DNA from: Sorangium aterium
GTDB lineage: Bacteria; Myxococcota_A; Polyangia; Polyangiales; Polyangiaceae
DNA length: 64,000 nt
Direction of reading: 5' to 3'
NCBI RefSeq assembly: GCF_028368935.1
Contig: NZ_JAQNDK010000006.1
Coordinates: 463,001-527,000, forward strand
The translations under genes were made by a program, and so were the position numbers. A model generated the notes under the pieces. That model worked only from the letters and a program-made list of their open reading frames with translations, searched no databases and was not told the DNA's origin. Below, one piece after another: positions 17,078 through 26,382 of the stretch (its first letter is position 1; each line of letters begins with the position of its first letter).

Positions 17078-18007
17078 ATGGCTGAAGATTCGCGTAAGTT
17101 GTTCGTGGCGGGCTTGCCCGACTCCATCACCGAAGACGTTTTGCGGCAGCTCTTCGAGGCCACCGGCGGCAACGTCGTCGAGGTCAGTCTTCCGAAAGAT
17201 CGCGCGACGGGTCGTCCGCGCGGGTTCGGCTTCGTCACACTCTCGACGACCGGCGAAGCCAACGCCGCGCGCGAGTCGCTCGACGGTTCATTTCAGGGCG
17301 GCAAGTCCATCTCGGTCCGCCCCTTCCAGGCCGAGCCGCCGCGGCGCGAGGGGCGCCCGATGGGCCCCGGCGGTGGTCCCGGCGCTGGCCCAGGTGGCCC
17401 TGGCGGCGGTGGCGGTATGGGCGGCGGCGGGCCGGCTGCAGCGCCCGATCGCACCCTCTACGTCGGCAATCTCCCCTACGACGCGAGCGTCGAGGAAGTC
17501 GAGGGGCTCATCGGCGCGACGGGCGCCGGTCCCGTGGTGCGGGTCCACCTCCCGATGGATCCTGACGGTCGCAAGCGCGGCTTCGGCTTCGTGACGATGG
17601 CGAGCGCCGAGGCAGCGCGCGGCGCGATCGATGCCCTGCGCGGCGTGGACGTGCGTGGTCGACGGCTCGTCGTCAACCTCGCACACCCGAAGGGTGAGCG
17701 GCCGGCGCGCGAGGACCGCCCGGGCGGCTTCGGCGGTGGTGGCGGCGGCTTCGGCGGTGGTGGCGGCGGCTTCGGCGGCGGCGGCGGTGGCTTCGGCGGC
17801 GGCGGCGGCGGCTTCGCCGGTGGTGGTGGCGGAGCTCCTCCGCCGCCTGCGCGCAAGACCTTCGATGATCGCCGGCGGCGCGGCAGTCACGACGGGGATG
17901 GTCCTCCCGGCGGTGGTGGCGGTGGCGGCGCTGGTGGTGCTGGCAAGCGCAGCAACAACAAGAACTGGGATCGCGGCCGCACCGGTGACGACTGGGACGA
18001 CGAATGA
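17078..18007 (+). CDS. double-RRM glycine-rich RNA-binding protein
   Basis: 309 residues. Two RNA-recognition motifs are visible. RRM1 (residues about 7-85) has RNP2-like LFVAGLP and RNP1 RGFGFVTL; RRM2 (about 125-205) has LYVGNLP and RGFGFVTM. They are joined by a Gly/Pro linker. The C-terminal third is a low-complexity Gly-Gly-Phe region from five 21-bp DNA repeats, then an Arg/Asp/Asn-rich tail. Most bacterial RRM proteins, in cyanobacteria and myxobacteria, carry one RRM; this one is organised like eukaryotic hnRNP proteins. Binding of single-stranded RNA in the cytoplasm is likely; targets are unknown. No strong Shine-Dalgarno precedes the ATG, only AGG about ten bases away. Confidence 0.92.
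   Translation: MAEDSRKLFVAGLPDSITEDVLRQLFEATGGNVVEVSLPKDRATGRPRGFGFVTLSTTGEANAARESLDGSFQGGKSISVRPFQAEPPRREGRPMGPGGGPGAGPGGPGGGGGMGGGGPAAAPDRTLYVGNLPYDASVEEVEGLIGATGAGPVVRVHLPMDPDGRKRGFGFVTMASAEAARGAIDALRGVDVRGRRLVVNLAHPKGERPAREDRPGGFGGGGGGFGGGGGGFGGGGGGFGGGGGGFAGGGGGAPPPPARKTFDDRRRRGSHDGDGPPGGGGGGGAGGAGKRSNNKNWDRGRTGDDWDDE
17726..17830 (+). repeat. 21-bp tandem repeat coding for GGFGGGG units
   Basis: Five 21-bp units (17726, 17747, 17768, 17789, 17810) of the form GGCTTCGGCGGNGGNGGNGGN. The fifth has GCC in place of GGC after TTC, giving FAGG. They encode the phenylalanine-spaced glycine tail of the RRM protein. Confidence 0.95.
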
Positions 18008-18017
18008 GCGCTCCCGG

Positions 18018-18045
18018 TTGACAACTGCATCGTTTCTCGTAGGGT
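18018..18045 (+). promoter_or_regulatory. candidate promoter of rpmG
   Basis: Perfect TTGACA (18018-18023), a 16-bp spacer and TAGGGT (18040-18045), ten bases after the stop of the RNA-binding protein gene. It would start a transcript with about 150 untranslated bases before rpmG, including the GNRA hairpin. Confidence 0.5.
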
Positions 18046-18155
18046 AGCGCCCTCCAGACGGGCGGTCGGGCGTCGCTGATCCGGCACACGTCCTCTGGTG
18101 CCCCCCGCCGGTTGCGGTGCTAGCGCTTCCCGTGCTGCCCGTGCCTAGGTTCAAC

Positions 18156-18186
18156 CAGGGCCGCCTGTGGAAACAGGTCGGCCCTG
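18156..18186 (+). promoter_or_regulatory. leader hairpin with GGAA tetraloop before rpmG
   Basis: CAGGGCCG + CCTGT pairs with ACAGG + (bulged T) + CGGCCCTG, closing a GGAA loop of the GNRA class. The stem has 13 pairs with one bulge. It ends 16 bases before the rpmG ATG, where it could bind a protein or control translation. No T-run follows, so a simple terminator is unlikely. Confidence 0.6.
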
Positions 18187-18202
18187 TCTTCGGAGACCTC
18201 CG

Positions 18203-18364
18203 ATGCGCGACATCATCAAGCTGACGTGCGGCAACTGCGGCCGCGCGAACTACCACACGACGAAGAACAAGCGGACGATGACGGACAAGTTCGTCATCAA
18301 GAAGTTCTGCCCGACCGAGCGCAAGCACACCGAGCACAAAGAAGGCAAGATCTCGAAGGGCTAG
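18203..18364 (+). CDS. rpmG: 50S ribosomal protein L33
   Basis: 53 residues, the normal size. L33 is a small protein of the large ribosomal subunit near the E-site. The sequence has the zinc-type first pair ([14 protein letters not shown]) and the usual [17 protein letters not shown] ending. The second metal pair is incomplete: CPxC is replaced by CPTE. The form is thus intermediate between zinc-binding and zinc-free L33. GGAG appears about ten bases before the ATG (GGAGACCTCCG). A GC hairpin follows the stop. Confidence 0.95.
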   Translation: MRDIIKLTCGNCGRANYHTTKNKRTMTDKFVIKKFCPTERKHTEHKEGKISKG

Positions 18365-18391
18365 GCCACGCTGCACCGCTGGCCGCTGCCG

Positions 18392-18417
18392 CCGGGGCCC
18401 ACGCAAGCGGGCCCCGG
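18392..18417 (+). terminator. terminator-like hairpin after rpmG
   Basis: CCGGGGCCC (18392-18400) and GGGCCCCGG (18409-18417) form a perfect nine-pair GC stem with an eight-base loop. It lies about 28 bases after the rpmG stop and 61 bases before mreB, so it may separate the two or attenuate read-through. Confidence 0.6.
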
Positions 18418-18469
18418 GTCGGGTTGCTGCGTCCTCCGTGGTGCTCGGCTTAACCTCTTTCCTTTCTAG

Positions 18470-19513
<1,044 letters not shown>

Positions 19514-19662
19514 GGGTCGTCTTCGTGTCCCGCCCGTGAGCACGCCGGCGGGGGTGTTTGCGGCGCGCGGCGAGCCGCCCCGCGCCGGGGTGGGCGCCGC
19601 GCGCGGCGTCGAGAGGGGTGGCCTCGCGGGGCGCCTCGTACTACCTGGGTCCGGGAGCCACG

Positions 19663-20520
19663 GTGAACCTCAAACGCTACCGCGACTTCGTGATCGTGCT
19701 GTTGGCGCTCGCGGTGCCGTTCTGGTTCCTGCGCGCCAGCATGCGCGACCCCAAGCAGAACACGGGCGCCGACCGGATCATCATCAGCATCGCGGCGCCG
19801 ATCCAGTACGCGGCCGCGACGCTGGCGCGTGGGATCTCGAACCTCTGGGGCGACTACATCTACCTGGTCGACGTCAAGGAAGACAACGCCAGGCAGGCCT
19901 CGCAGGTCGCCCGCCTACGAGAGCGGGTGCGGAAGCTCGAGGCGCTCGAGGAAGAGAACCGCCGCCTGCGCAGGCTGCTCGACCTGCGCCAGAGCCTCCG
20001 GACCGACGTGGTGAGCGCCCAGGTCGTCGGCAAGAGCACCAACGATTTCTTCCGGGTCGTTCGCGTCACGCTCGATCGCGAGGCGCGGGACATCGTCTCC
20101 AACTTGCCGGTCCTCTCCGCGGACGGCGTGGTCGGCACCACGCTGAAGAGCGCCGGCGACACGGTCGACGTGCGGCTCGTCGTCGACGGGGGCAGCGGCG
20201 TCGACGTGGTGGTCGAGCGCACCGGTGCGCGCGGCTTCGTCCGCGGCACGGGCGACGAGAGCAAGTACTCCTGCAGCGTCGAGTACGTGCAGCGCACCGA
20301 CGAGATCGAGGTCGGCGATCTCCTCGTGACGAGCGGCGTCGGCCGGCGCTTCCCGAAGGGGATCCCGGTCGGGACCGTGACGCAGGTCGTCCGCCGCGAC
20401 TTCGGCATTTACCAGCAGGTGTACGTCGCGCCCGCGGTCGATTTCTCGCGGCTGGAGGAGGTGCTCATCGTGACGACGACGCCGCCGGAGGAGACGCCCC
20501 CCCAGGCGCAGCGGAGGTGA
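19663..20520 (+). CDS. mreC: rod shape-determining protein MreC
   Basis: 285 residues from the chosen GTG. MreC is a single-pass inner-membrane protein whose periplasmic part scaffolds PBP2. One N-terminal helix is seen (FVIVLLALAVPFWFL). A coiled coil follows (VARLRERVRKLEALEEENRR), then the beta-rich MreC core (VSAQVVGKSTNDFFRVVRV, GVVGTTLKSAG, GDLLVTSGVGRRFPKGIPVG). The frame is open upstream to a TTG at 19558, but GTG 19663 has GGGAG at a good distance and puts the membrane helix close to the start. It lies 149 bases after mreB and four bases before mreD. Confidence 0.93.
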   Translation: MNLKRYRDFVIVLLALAVPFWFLRASMRDPKQNTGADRIIISIAAPIQYAAATLARGISNLWGDYIYLVDVKEDNARQASQVARLRERVRKLEALEEENRRLRRLLDLRQSLRTDVVSAQVVGKSTNDFFRVVRVTLDREARDIVSNLPVLSADGVVGTTLKSAGDTVDVRLVVDGGSGVDVVVERTGARGFVRGTGDESKYSCSVEYVQRTDEIEVGDLLVTSGVGRRFPKGIPVGTVTQVVRRDFGIYQQVYVAPAVDFSRLEEVLIVTTTPPEETPPQAQRR

Positions 20521-20524
20521 CGCG

Positions 20525-21049
20525 ATGAGAAACTCCGCGTTCCTGGCGATGGGGGCCGCCCTGCTGATCCTTCAGTCGAACCTGTTCCGGCTCATCGGCA
20601 AGCTGAACATCCCGGGCTCCACGCCGAGCCTTCTCCTCCCGCTCGTCGTGTTCATGGGGGTGCACGAGTACTCGATCGCGCGGGGCGCCGCGCTCGCGTT
20701 CCTGCTCGGGTACCTGCTCGATCTCTTCACCGGCGCGCCGGTCGGGCTGTTCACCTTCATCACCGTCGCGACCTTCGTCGTGTCGCGGGCGGCCGGCGTG
20801 CGGCTCGCCGCGCAGACGCTCCTCACGAAGATCGCGCTGGCCTTCGTCTTCGGCCTCGTCGAGGGGGTGCTCATCGTGATCCTCACCGCCATCTTCGGGG
20901 GCGACGCGGCGCGCACCCGCGCGCTCGCCCGGCTCGTCGCGCCGCACGCTGTCTCGACGGCGCTGTTCGCGCCGTTCGTCTTCCGGCTGGCCGAGCGCGT
21001 GCACCAGGCGACGATCAACGTCCCGCGGCCAGGGGAGAGCCCGCGGTGA
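20525..21049 (+). CDS. mreD: rod shape-determining protein MreD
   Basis: 174 residues, the normal size. It is a multi-helix inner-membrane protein with about five to six helices (LLLPLVVFMGVHEYSIARGA, LAFLLGYLLDLFTGAPVG, LTKIALAFVFGLVEGVLIV). The GYLLDLFTG motif is typical of MreD. It belongs to the elongasome with MreC, PBP2 and RodA. The coding end overlaps the mrdA start by four bases. Confidence 0.93.
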   Translation: MRNSAFLAMGAALLILQSNLFRLIGKLNIPGSTPSLLLPLVVFMGVHEYSIARGAALAFLLGYLLDLFTGAPVGLFTFITVATFVVSRAAGVRLAAQTLLTKIALAFVFGLVEGVLIVILTAIFGGDAARTRALARLVAPHAVSTALFAPFVFRLAERVHQATINVPRPGESPR

Positions 21050-23001
21050 GCCTGCTCGTCCAGCGCTCCGACGTGAGCGAGTTCCGCCGGCGCTTCCGGT
21101 GGATCGCGCTCGGCATGGTCGTCGGCTTCATGGTGCTCCTCGGGCGCCTGTTCTACCTGCAGGTCCTCGAGGTCGACGAGAACAAGGCCATCGCTCGCGA
21201 GAACATCGTCCGGCGCGTGACGCTCGCGACGACGCGCGGGATCATCCGGGACAAGAACGGCAAGGTGCTCGCGGCGAGCCGGCCGTCGTACAACGTCTAC
21301 GTCGTCCCGCGGCGCCTCGACATGGAGACGATCTGGCCGAAGCTCGTCGAGTACCTCGGCGTCGGGATCGAGGAGCGCGCGAGGCTCGAGGCGCTGATCA
21401 CCTCGATCCGCGCCGACGAGGGCCCGCGCAAGAACCAGCAGATCCTGCTCAAGGAGGACATCTCGCGCGACGCCGTGGCGACCTTGGCGACGCACGACGC
21501 CGAGCTGCCGGGGGTCGACGTGGTGCCTGTCCCGGTGCGCTACTACCCGTACGAGGAGGTCGGCTCGCACGTCCTCGGCTACATGGCCGAGGTGGACGCC
21601 GAGCGGCTCGCGTCGCTCCGCAGCGTCGGCTACATCGAGGGCGATCGCATCGGCGTGACCGGGATCGAGCGCGCCTGGGAGAGCTACCTGCGCGGCACGC
21701 GCGGCTGGGAGAAGGTGCTCGTCGACGCCAAGGGGCGGCGCAGGGCGGGCGGCGACGGGATCATCGAGGAGCCGCGGCGGGTGGACCCGATCCCCGGCCG
21801 CGATCTCCGGCTGACGCTCGACGCCGACATCCAGAAGGCGATCGACAAGGCGATGCGCGGCGAGCTCGCCGGCGGCGTCGCGGTCATCGACGTGCGCACC
21901 GGGCGCATCCTCGGGCTGTACTCGAAGCCCGGCTACAACCCGAACGCGCTCTCCGGCGGCTCGGGGAAGCAGGTCATCCGCGACGCGTTCCGGCGGCTCT
22001 ACTCCGATCCGCTGAAGCCCGCGCTCGACAAGACGCTGTCCGGGGCGTACCCGCCCGGCTCGACGTTCAAGCCGTTCACCGCGCTGGCGGCGCTCGAGAA
22101 GGGGCTCATCGATCCCCGCCAGTCCTCGCGGTGCCGGGGCGCGCTGACGTTCGGCAAGCGCACCTTCCGGTGCACGCACGTGCACGGGCCGGTCGCGATG
22201 CAGCAGGCGATCGCGGAGTCGTGCAACGTCTACTTCTACCGGCTGGCGGCGGAGTACGGCGTCGGCATGGACGTCATCGCGGAGATGGGCCAGCGCTACG
22301 GGCTCGGCGCGCGGACGGGGCTCGGCATCAACGCCGAGGCGGGGGGCAGGATGCCCACCCGGGCGTGGATGACGCTCCGGAACAAGGGCCAGTTCCGCCT
22401 CGGTTTCGGCCTGAACGCGGCGATCGGGCAGGGCGCGACGACGGTCACGGTGCTCCAGCTCGCGCTCGCGTACGCGGCGCTCGCGAACGGCGGCACGCTG
22501 TACCAGCCGCAGATCGTGCGGGCCGTCGAGACGAGCGCCGGCACGGTCGTCCAGGAGTTCACGCCGCGCGTGCGCCGCCAGATCGACATCCGGCCGGAGA
22601 ACCTCTCCCTCGTGCACCGGGCGATGGTCGCCGGCGTGAACGAGGAGGGCGGCACGGCGTTCAAGGCGCGCGTCGCGGGCGTGGAGATGGCGGGCAAGAC
22701 GGGGACCGCGCAGGTCTCGCACCGGCTCACCCGCGGCGTCGAGGCCGAGCGGGTCTGGTACTTCAACCGCGAGCACGCCTGGTTCGCCGGCTACGCGCCG
22801 ACGCGCTCGCCCGAGGTCGCCGTCGTCGTGCTCGTCGAGCACGGCGGCACGGGCGGCAAGCACGCGGCGCCGGTCGCCTTCGAGGTCGTCCGCGCGTACC
22901 AGGAGCTCGCGAAGGAGCGTCGCGGCGGCCCGAACGAGGGGCCGCGAGCGGGCAAGAGCAGCGCGGGCCGCGCGCCCGCCGCGTCGGGGCGCACGCCATG
23001 A
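21046..23001 (+). CDS. mrdA: penicillin-binding protein 2 (elongation transpeptidase)
   Basis: 651 residues. It is the peptidoglycan DD-transpeptidase of cell elongation, anchored by one N-terminal helix (ALGMVVGFMVLLGRLFYLQV). A dimerisation domain (TRGIIRDKNGKVLAASRPSY, GSHVLGYMAEV) precedes the transpeptidase domain. The catalytic motifs are present: STFK (YPPGSTFKPFTAL), SCN (AESCNVYFYRLA) and KTG (AGKTGTAQVS). The start is GTG 21046, overlapping mreD. The short C-terminal tail is Ser/Arg-rich. It pairs with RodA just downstream through an ATGA overlap. Confidence 0.97.
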   Translation: MSLLVQRSDVSEFRRRFRWIALGMVVGFMVLLGRLFYLQVLEVDENKAIARENIVRRVTLATTRGIIRDKNGKVLAASRPSYNVYVVPRRLDMETIWPKLVEYLGVGIEERARLEALITSIRADEGPRKNQQILLKEDISRDAVATLATHDAELPGVDVVPVPVRYYPYEEVGSHVLGYMAEVDAERLASLRSVGYIEGDRIGVTGIERAWESYLRGTRGWEKVLVDAKGRRRAGGDGIIEEPRRVDPIPGRDLRLTLDADIQKAIDKAMRGELAGGVAVIDVRTGRILGLYSKPGYNPNALSGGSGKQVIRDAFRRLYSDPLKPALDKTLSGAYPPGSTFKPFTALAALEKGLIDPRQSSRCRGALTFGKRTFRCTHVHGPVAMQQAIAESCNVYFYRLAAEYGVGMDVIAEMGQRYGLGARTGLGINAEAGGRMPTRAWMTLRNKGQFRLGFGLNAAIGQGATTVTVLQLALAYAALANGGTLYQPQIVRAVETSAGTVVQEFTPRVRRQIDIRPENLSLVHRAMVAGVNEEGGTAFKARVAGVEMAGKTGTAQVSHRLTRGVEAERVWYFNREHAWFAGYAPTRSPEVAVVVLVEHGGTGGKHAAPVAFEVVRAYQELAKERRGGPNEGPRAGKSSAGRAPAASGRTP

Positions 23002-24134
23002 TCCGGGGTGACTCTCTCTCTTCGCGCGATCGCGATCATTTCGACTGGCCGCTGTTCATCGCCGCGGTGTCCATCGCGGTGCTCGGCGTGGTCAACCTCT
23101 ACAGCGCGACGAGCGTCTACTCCGGCGCGCGCGCGGAGCTCTACATCAGCCAGGTGTACTGGCTGTTCATGGGCGGCATCATCGGCGGCGTGCTGATCGC
23201 GCTCGACTACCGGCACCTGGAGCGCCTCGGCTACGTGCTCTACACGTTCGGCGTCTTCTCGCTGGCGCTCGTCTTCGTGCTCGCGCGCGACGTGCGCGGC
23301 TCCGCGCGGTGGATCGAGTTCGGCGCGTTCCGGTTCCAGCCCAGCGAGTTCATGAAGGTGTTCCTGGTCATCGCGCTGGCGAAGTTCCTGCACGACGATC
23401 CGCGCAACGAGGGCCGCACCCTCCGCGATCTGGCGATCCCGGCGGCGCTGACGGCGGTCCCTGCGCTCCTCGTGCTCAAGCAGCCCGATCTGGGGACGGC
23501 GCTCATCCTCGTGTTCGTCTTCCTGACGATCGCGGCGGTCACGCGCGTGCGGTGGAGGAGCGCCGCGCTGTTCGTCGTGTCCATCGCGGTGGCGATCCCG
23601 ATCGTCTGGGAGTACGTGCTGCTCGACTACCAGCGCGCGCGCGTGCTCGTGTTCCTCCACCCCGAGGAAGATCTCCTGCACCGAGGCTGGCACGCCCACC
23701 ACTCGCGCGTCGCGATCGGCAACGGCGGCCTGTTCGGCAGCGGGTACCTGCGGGGCACCCAGAACCAGTTCCTCTTCCTGCCGGATCAGTTCACGGACTT
23801 CCCGTTCCCCGTCTTCGCCGAGGAGTGGGGGTTCATCGGGTGCATGGTCCTCGTGTGCCTCTATGCGTTCCTGGTCGTGTGGGGGATCCGCATCGCGTCG
23901 ATGGCGAAGGATCGCTTCGGCGCGGTGCTCGGCGTCGGCTGCGCCGCGATCATCTTCTGGCACGCGGTCATCAACCTCGGCATGACGTCGGGCGTGCTGC
24001 CGGTCGTCGGTGTCACGCTGCCCCTGTTCTCGTACGGCGGATCGAGCGTGACCACGGTGATGGTGGCGATCGCGCTCCTCATGAGCGTGTCGATGCGCCG
24101 CTACTCCGGCGTCGCCTCGCTCGATCGGCTGTGA
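22998..24134 (+). CDS. rodA: peptidoglycan polymerase RodA (SEDS family)
   Basis: 378 residues, about ten membrane helices. RodA is the glycosyltransferase that polymerises lipid II during elongation, working with PBP2. SEDS marks are LYSATSVYSG, SARWIEFGAFRFQPSEFMK, LKQPDLGTAL, AIGNGGLFGSGYLRGTQNQF, FPVFAEEWGFIG, and LPLFSYGGSSVTTVM near the end. The start ATG overlaps the mrdA stop. It is the last gene of the mre operon and meets the minus-strand GTPase gene with only 21 bases between the two stops. Confidence 0.97.
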   Translation: MIRGDSLSSRDRDHFDWPLFIAAVSIAVLGVVNLYSATSVYSGARAELYISQVYWLFMGGIIGGVLIALDYRHLERLGYVLYTFGVFSLALVFVLARDVRGSARWIEFGAFRFQPSEFMKVFLVIALAKFLHDDPRNEGRTLRDLAIPAALTAVPALLVLKQPDLGTALILVFVFLTIAAVTRVRWRSAALFVVSIAVAIPIVWEYVLLDYQRARVLVFLHPEEDLLHRGWHAHHSRVAIGNGGLFGSGYLRGTQNQFLFLPDQFTDFPFPVFAEEWGFIGCMVLVCLYAFLVVWGIRIASMAKDRFGAVLGVGCAAIIFWHAVINLGMTSGVLPVVGVTLPLFSYGGSSVTTVMVAIALLMSVSMRRYSGVASLDRL

Positions 24135-24155
24135 TGGCGCGCCGTACGGACCGCG

Positions 24156-25457
24156 TCAGATCGCGCTTTCGGCGAGCCGCGCTTCGATGACGAACGCGAA
24201 GGCCTTGAGCGCGTCGCGCTCGGTGATCTCGCCGCCAGCGCGCGCTCTGCGGACCACGGCGCGAAAGCCGAGGTAACGGCGCCCGTCCAGGCCGAGCAGC
24301 GCCGGCACCGTCGCGGGGTCGCGCGCCGTGCCGCTCGATCCCGCGAGCTCCGCCGCTTTGTCGAAGATCGCCGCGACGAGCGCGTCGCAGCGCTCGATCG
24401 CCACGGCATACCCCTCCGCGGCGATCGCCGCCTCGATCTCCGCGATCGCCTCCCGCTCGGCGGTCGGCCAGAGCGCGACGAACGAGAGGCCCGGCTGGGC
24501 GAGGTGCTTCGTCGCCGCGGACGGGCCGTCCGCGCGCGCGGTCGCCGGGGCGTCCGCCGGCGCGGCCAGCCTCCGGGCCGCGAGCTGCAGCGACGACGGG
24601 AGCCCGCGGCTCACCGGATCCCTGACGCCGGCGCTGCGCGGCGCGAGCTCGACGCGAGGCGATGCCGTCGCGCCGGGCGCGGCCGCGCCCTCGCTCGGAT
24701 CGCCGATCGTCGAGTCCGGCGGCATCGTCGACCACGGCTTGCTGGGCGGCGCGAGCCTCGAGATCACCGCGTCGAGCGGCGCCGACGGCGGCGGCGACGC
24801 GTCGCGCAGGGCGGTGGCGAGCCCGCCCTCGATCGCGTCGAACCCGCCCAGCCCGCTCCCCATCGCGTCAGGCAGGCGGCTCTCGAACGCGCGAAGGACC
24901 GCGGCGCTGATCTCCTCGAGCCCCTCGTAGAGGCCGAGCCCCGTCTTCGCCGACGTGGCCAGCGAGGAGACGCGGGACGGGTTCAACATCGCGTCGAGCT
25001 CCGAAAGCGGCAGCAAATCAGGCAAATCGCGCTTGTTGTGCTGGAAAATGTGCGGGAGGTGATCGAGCGCCCGCCCCTGCTCGGCGAGGTTCTCGCGCAG
25101 GTTCTCCATGCTCTCCAGGTTGGCGTCGGCGCGCACGGCCTGCGAATCGCTGACGAACACGATGCCGTCCGCGCCCGTGAGCACCAGCTTTCGGGTCGCG
25201 TTGAAGTAGACCTGCCCTGGCACCGTGAAGAGCTGGAGCCTCACGTTCATCCCGCGCAGCTGCGGGAGCCGGACCGGCAAGAAGTCGAAGTAGAGCGTTC
25301 GATCGACCGGCGTCGCGAGGGAGACGAGCTTGCCGCGGTACTCGGGCTTCGCCGTGGCGTGCAAGTACTCCAGCGTGGTCGTCTTCCCGCCCAGGCCGGG
25401 CCCGTAATAGACGATCTTGAAGACGAGCTCGCGCGACAGTGGGTTCACCGACGCCAT
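24156..25457 (-). CDS. MglA-like small GTPase with a long C-terminal extension
   Basis: 433 residues. Residues 1-195 are an MglA-type Ras-like GTPase: P-loop YYGPGLGGKTTTLEYLH, switch and G3-like region LQLFTVPGQVYFNATRKLVL, G4-like QHNKRDLPDLL, G5-like SLATSAKTGLG. MglA proteins set cell polarity and drive gliding in myxobacteria; MglA itself is about 195 residues. Here a Pro/Ala/Ser-rich linker and a folded-looking domain (FVALWPTAEREAIAEIEAAI to the end) are added; I do not recognise that domain. The start at 25457 begins just before the P-loop strand as in MglA; the open frame upstream is Arg/Pro-rich and unlikely. It is probably a separate transcript from rodA. No MglB is adjacent. Confidence 0.9.
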   Translation of the reverse strand: MASVNPLSRELVFKIVYYGPGLGGKTTTLEYLHATAKPEYRGKLVSLATPVDRTLYFDFLPVRLPQLRGMNVRLQLFTVPGQVYFNATRKLVLTGADGIVFVSDSQAVRADANLESMENLRENLAEQGRALDHLPHIFQHNKRDLPDLLPLSELDAMLNPSRVSSLATSAKTGLGLYEGLEEISAAVLRAFESRLPDAMGSGLGGFDAIEGGLATALRDASPPPSAPLDAVISRLAPPSKPWSTMPPDSTIGDPSEGAAAPGATASPRVELAPRSAGVRDPVSRGLPSSLQLAARRLAAPADAPATARADGPSAATKHLAQPGLSFVALWPTAEREAIAEIEAAIAAEGYAVAIERCDALVAAIFDKAAELAGSSGTARDPATVPALLGLDGRRYLGFRAVVRRARAGGEITERDALKAFAFVIEARLAESAI

Positions 25458-25587
25458 GGGCGCCGGCGACGATACACGAAAAGGCGGACGAGGGCGCCGC
25501 GGCGTGCGCGGGCGCATGAAAGCCCGCCGCGCGCCCCGCGTGCCCGCCAGGGCGGATCGCCCGCGGAGCGGCCCGCGCGGCGCTCCG

Positions 25588-26289
25588 TCAGCGGAGCCCG
25601 ACGAGCGGCTCGAACTTGTCCTTCTGGCCGATCTGGAGCAAGAGCGCGACCTGGCCCCGCTGCGCCTGGAAGTAGTCGAGCCGCAGCCGGTGCGTCCCCT
25701 CCGTGAGGCGGGCCTCGCCGTCCACGGTCTTCGCGCTGTGGACGCCGTCGTTCGCGACCACGCGCTTGTCGTCGATGTAGAGGATCGCGCCGTCGTCCGA
25801 GGTGAGCCTGAGCTGGAACACGCCTTCCTGGGGCGCCTTGAACTCGCCCTCGAACCGGATCGCGAACCACTCGTTCTGCGCGAGCGCGCCAGGGAAGCCG
25901 CCGGAGAAGTCCTGTGACTTCACCTCGAACTTGTCCGTGTACAGCACAGCGAACGGCACGAGCCCGTCGAAGCTCGGGAGCTTCTGGGTGTTCTCGGGGA
26001 GCACGTAGGCGAGCCCCCGGAAGGCGCCGCCTTCCCCGTTGCCGAACGCGTTCGGGGCGGTGATGCGCGGCGCGTTGTTCGTGGGCAGGCGCCACTTCTG
26101 GGTCCTGCGCCGCTCCGGCTCCGGGTCGGGCTTGGCCGGCTTGCGCGACCGGGAGGCTTTCTTTGCGGGCGGCGGGGGCGGCGGCGAGGCCTCTGCCGGC
26201 GTGTTGCCGCTCTGGATGGTGACATGGCAGCCGCTGAGGAGAGACGCGGCAAGCACGCACGAGGCGATGTGCGACGAGGTTCGGACCAT
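25588..26289 (-). CDS. PA14-domain lipoprotein
   Basis: 233 residues. The signal peptide ends with a lipobox (VLAASLLSGC), so this is a cell-envelope lipoprotein. A Pro/Lys/Arg-rich linker (PPPPPPAKKASRSRKPAK) follows. Residues about 110-230 look like a PA14 beta-barrel: FAIRFEGEFKAPQEGVFQLR, then SDDGAILYIDDKRVV and EGTHRLRLDYFQAQRGQVAL. PA14 domains often bind carbohydrate. The ATG at 26289 is chosen because AGGAGA lies four bases upstream and it starts the signal peptide; the frame is open further upstream. It sits between the GTPase and the rhomboid gene on the same strand. Confidence 0.85.
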   Translation of the reverse strand: MVRTSSHIASCVLAASLLSGCHVTIQSGNTPAEASPPPPPPAKKASRSRKPAKPDPEPERRRTQKWRLPTNNAPRITAPNAFGNGEGGAFRGLAYVLPENTQKLPSFDGLVPFAVLYTDKFEVKSQDFSGGFPGALAQNEWFAIRFEGEFKAPQEGVFQLRLTSDDGAILYIDDKRVVANDGVHSAKTVDGEARLTEGTHRLRLDYFQAQRGQVALLLQIGQKDKFEPLVGLR

Positions 26290-26382
26290 GACGTCTCCTG
26301 GGAGGGAACGGGCGGATTGTCCCGTCCCCGCGTGAATGCGAGGATGGCGCTTAGACGTTCGAGCCGTGCGCCGCAATCAGCG

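Noticed and set aside
21099-24134. 1011-codon open frame across mrdA and rodA
   Set aside because: Its first two thirds are an Arg-rich shadow of mrdA in another frame; only its end is the rodA frame, which has its own ATG at 22998.
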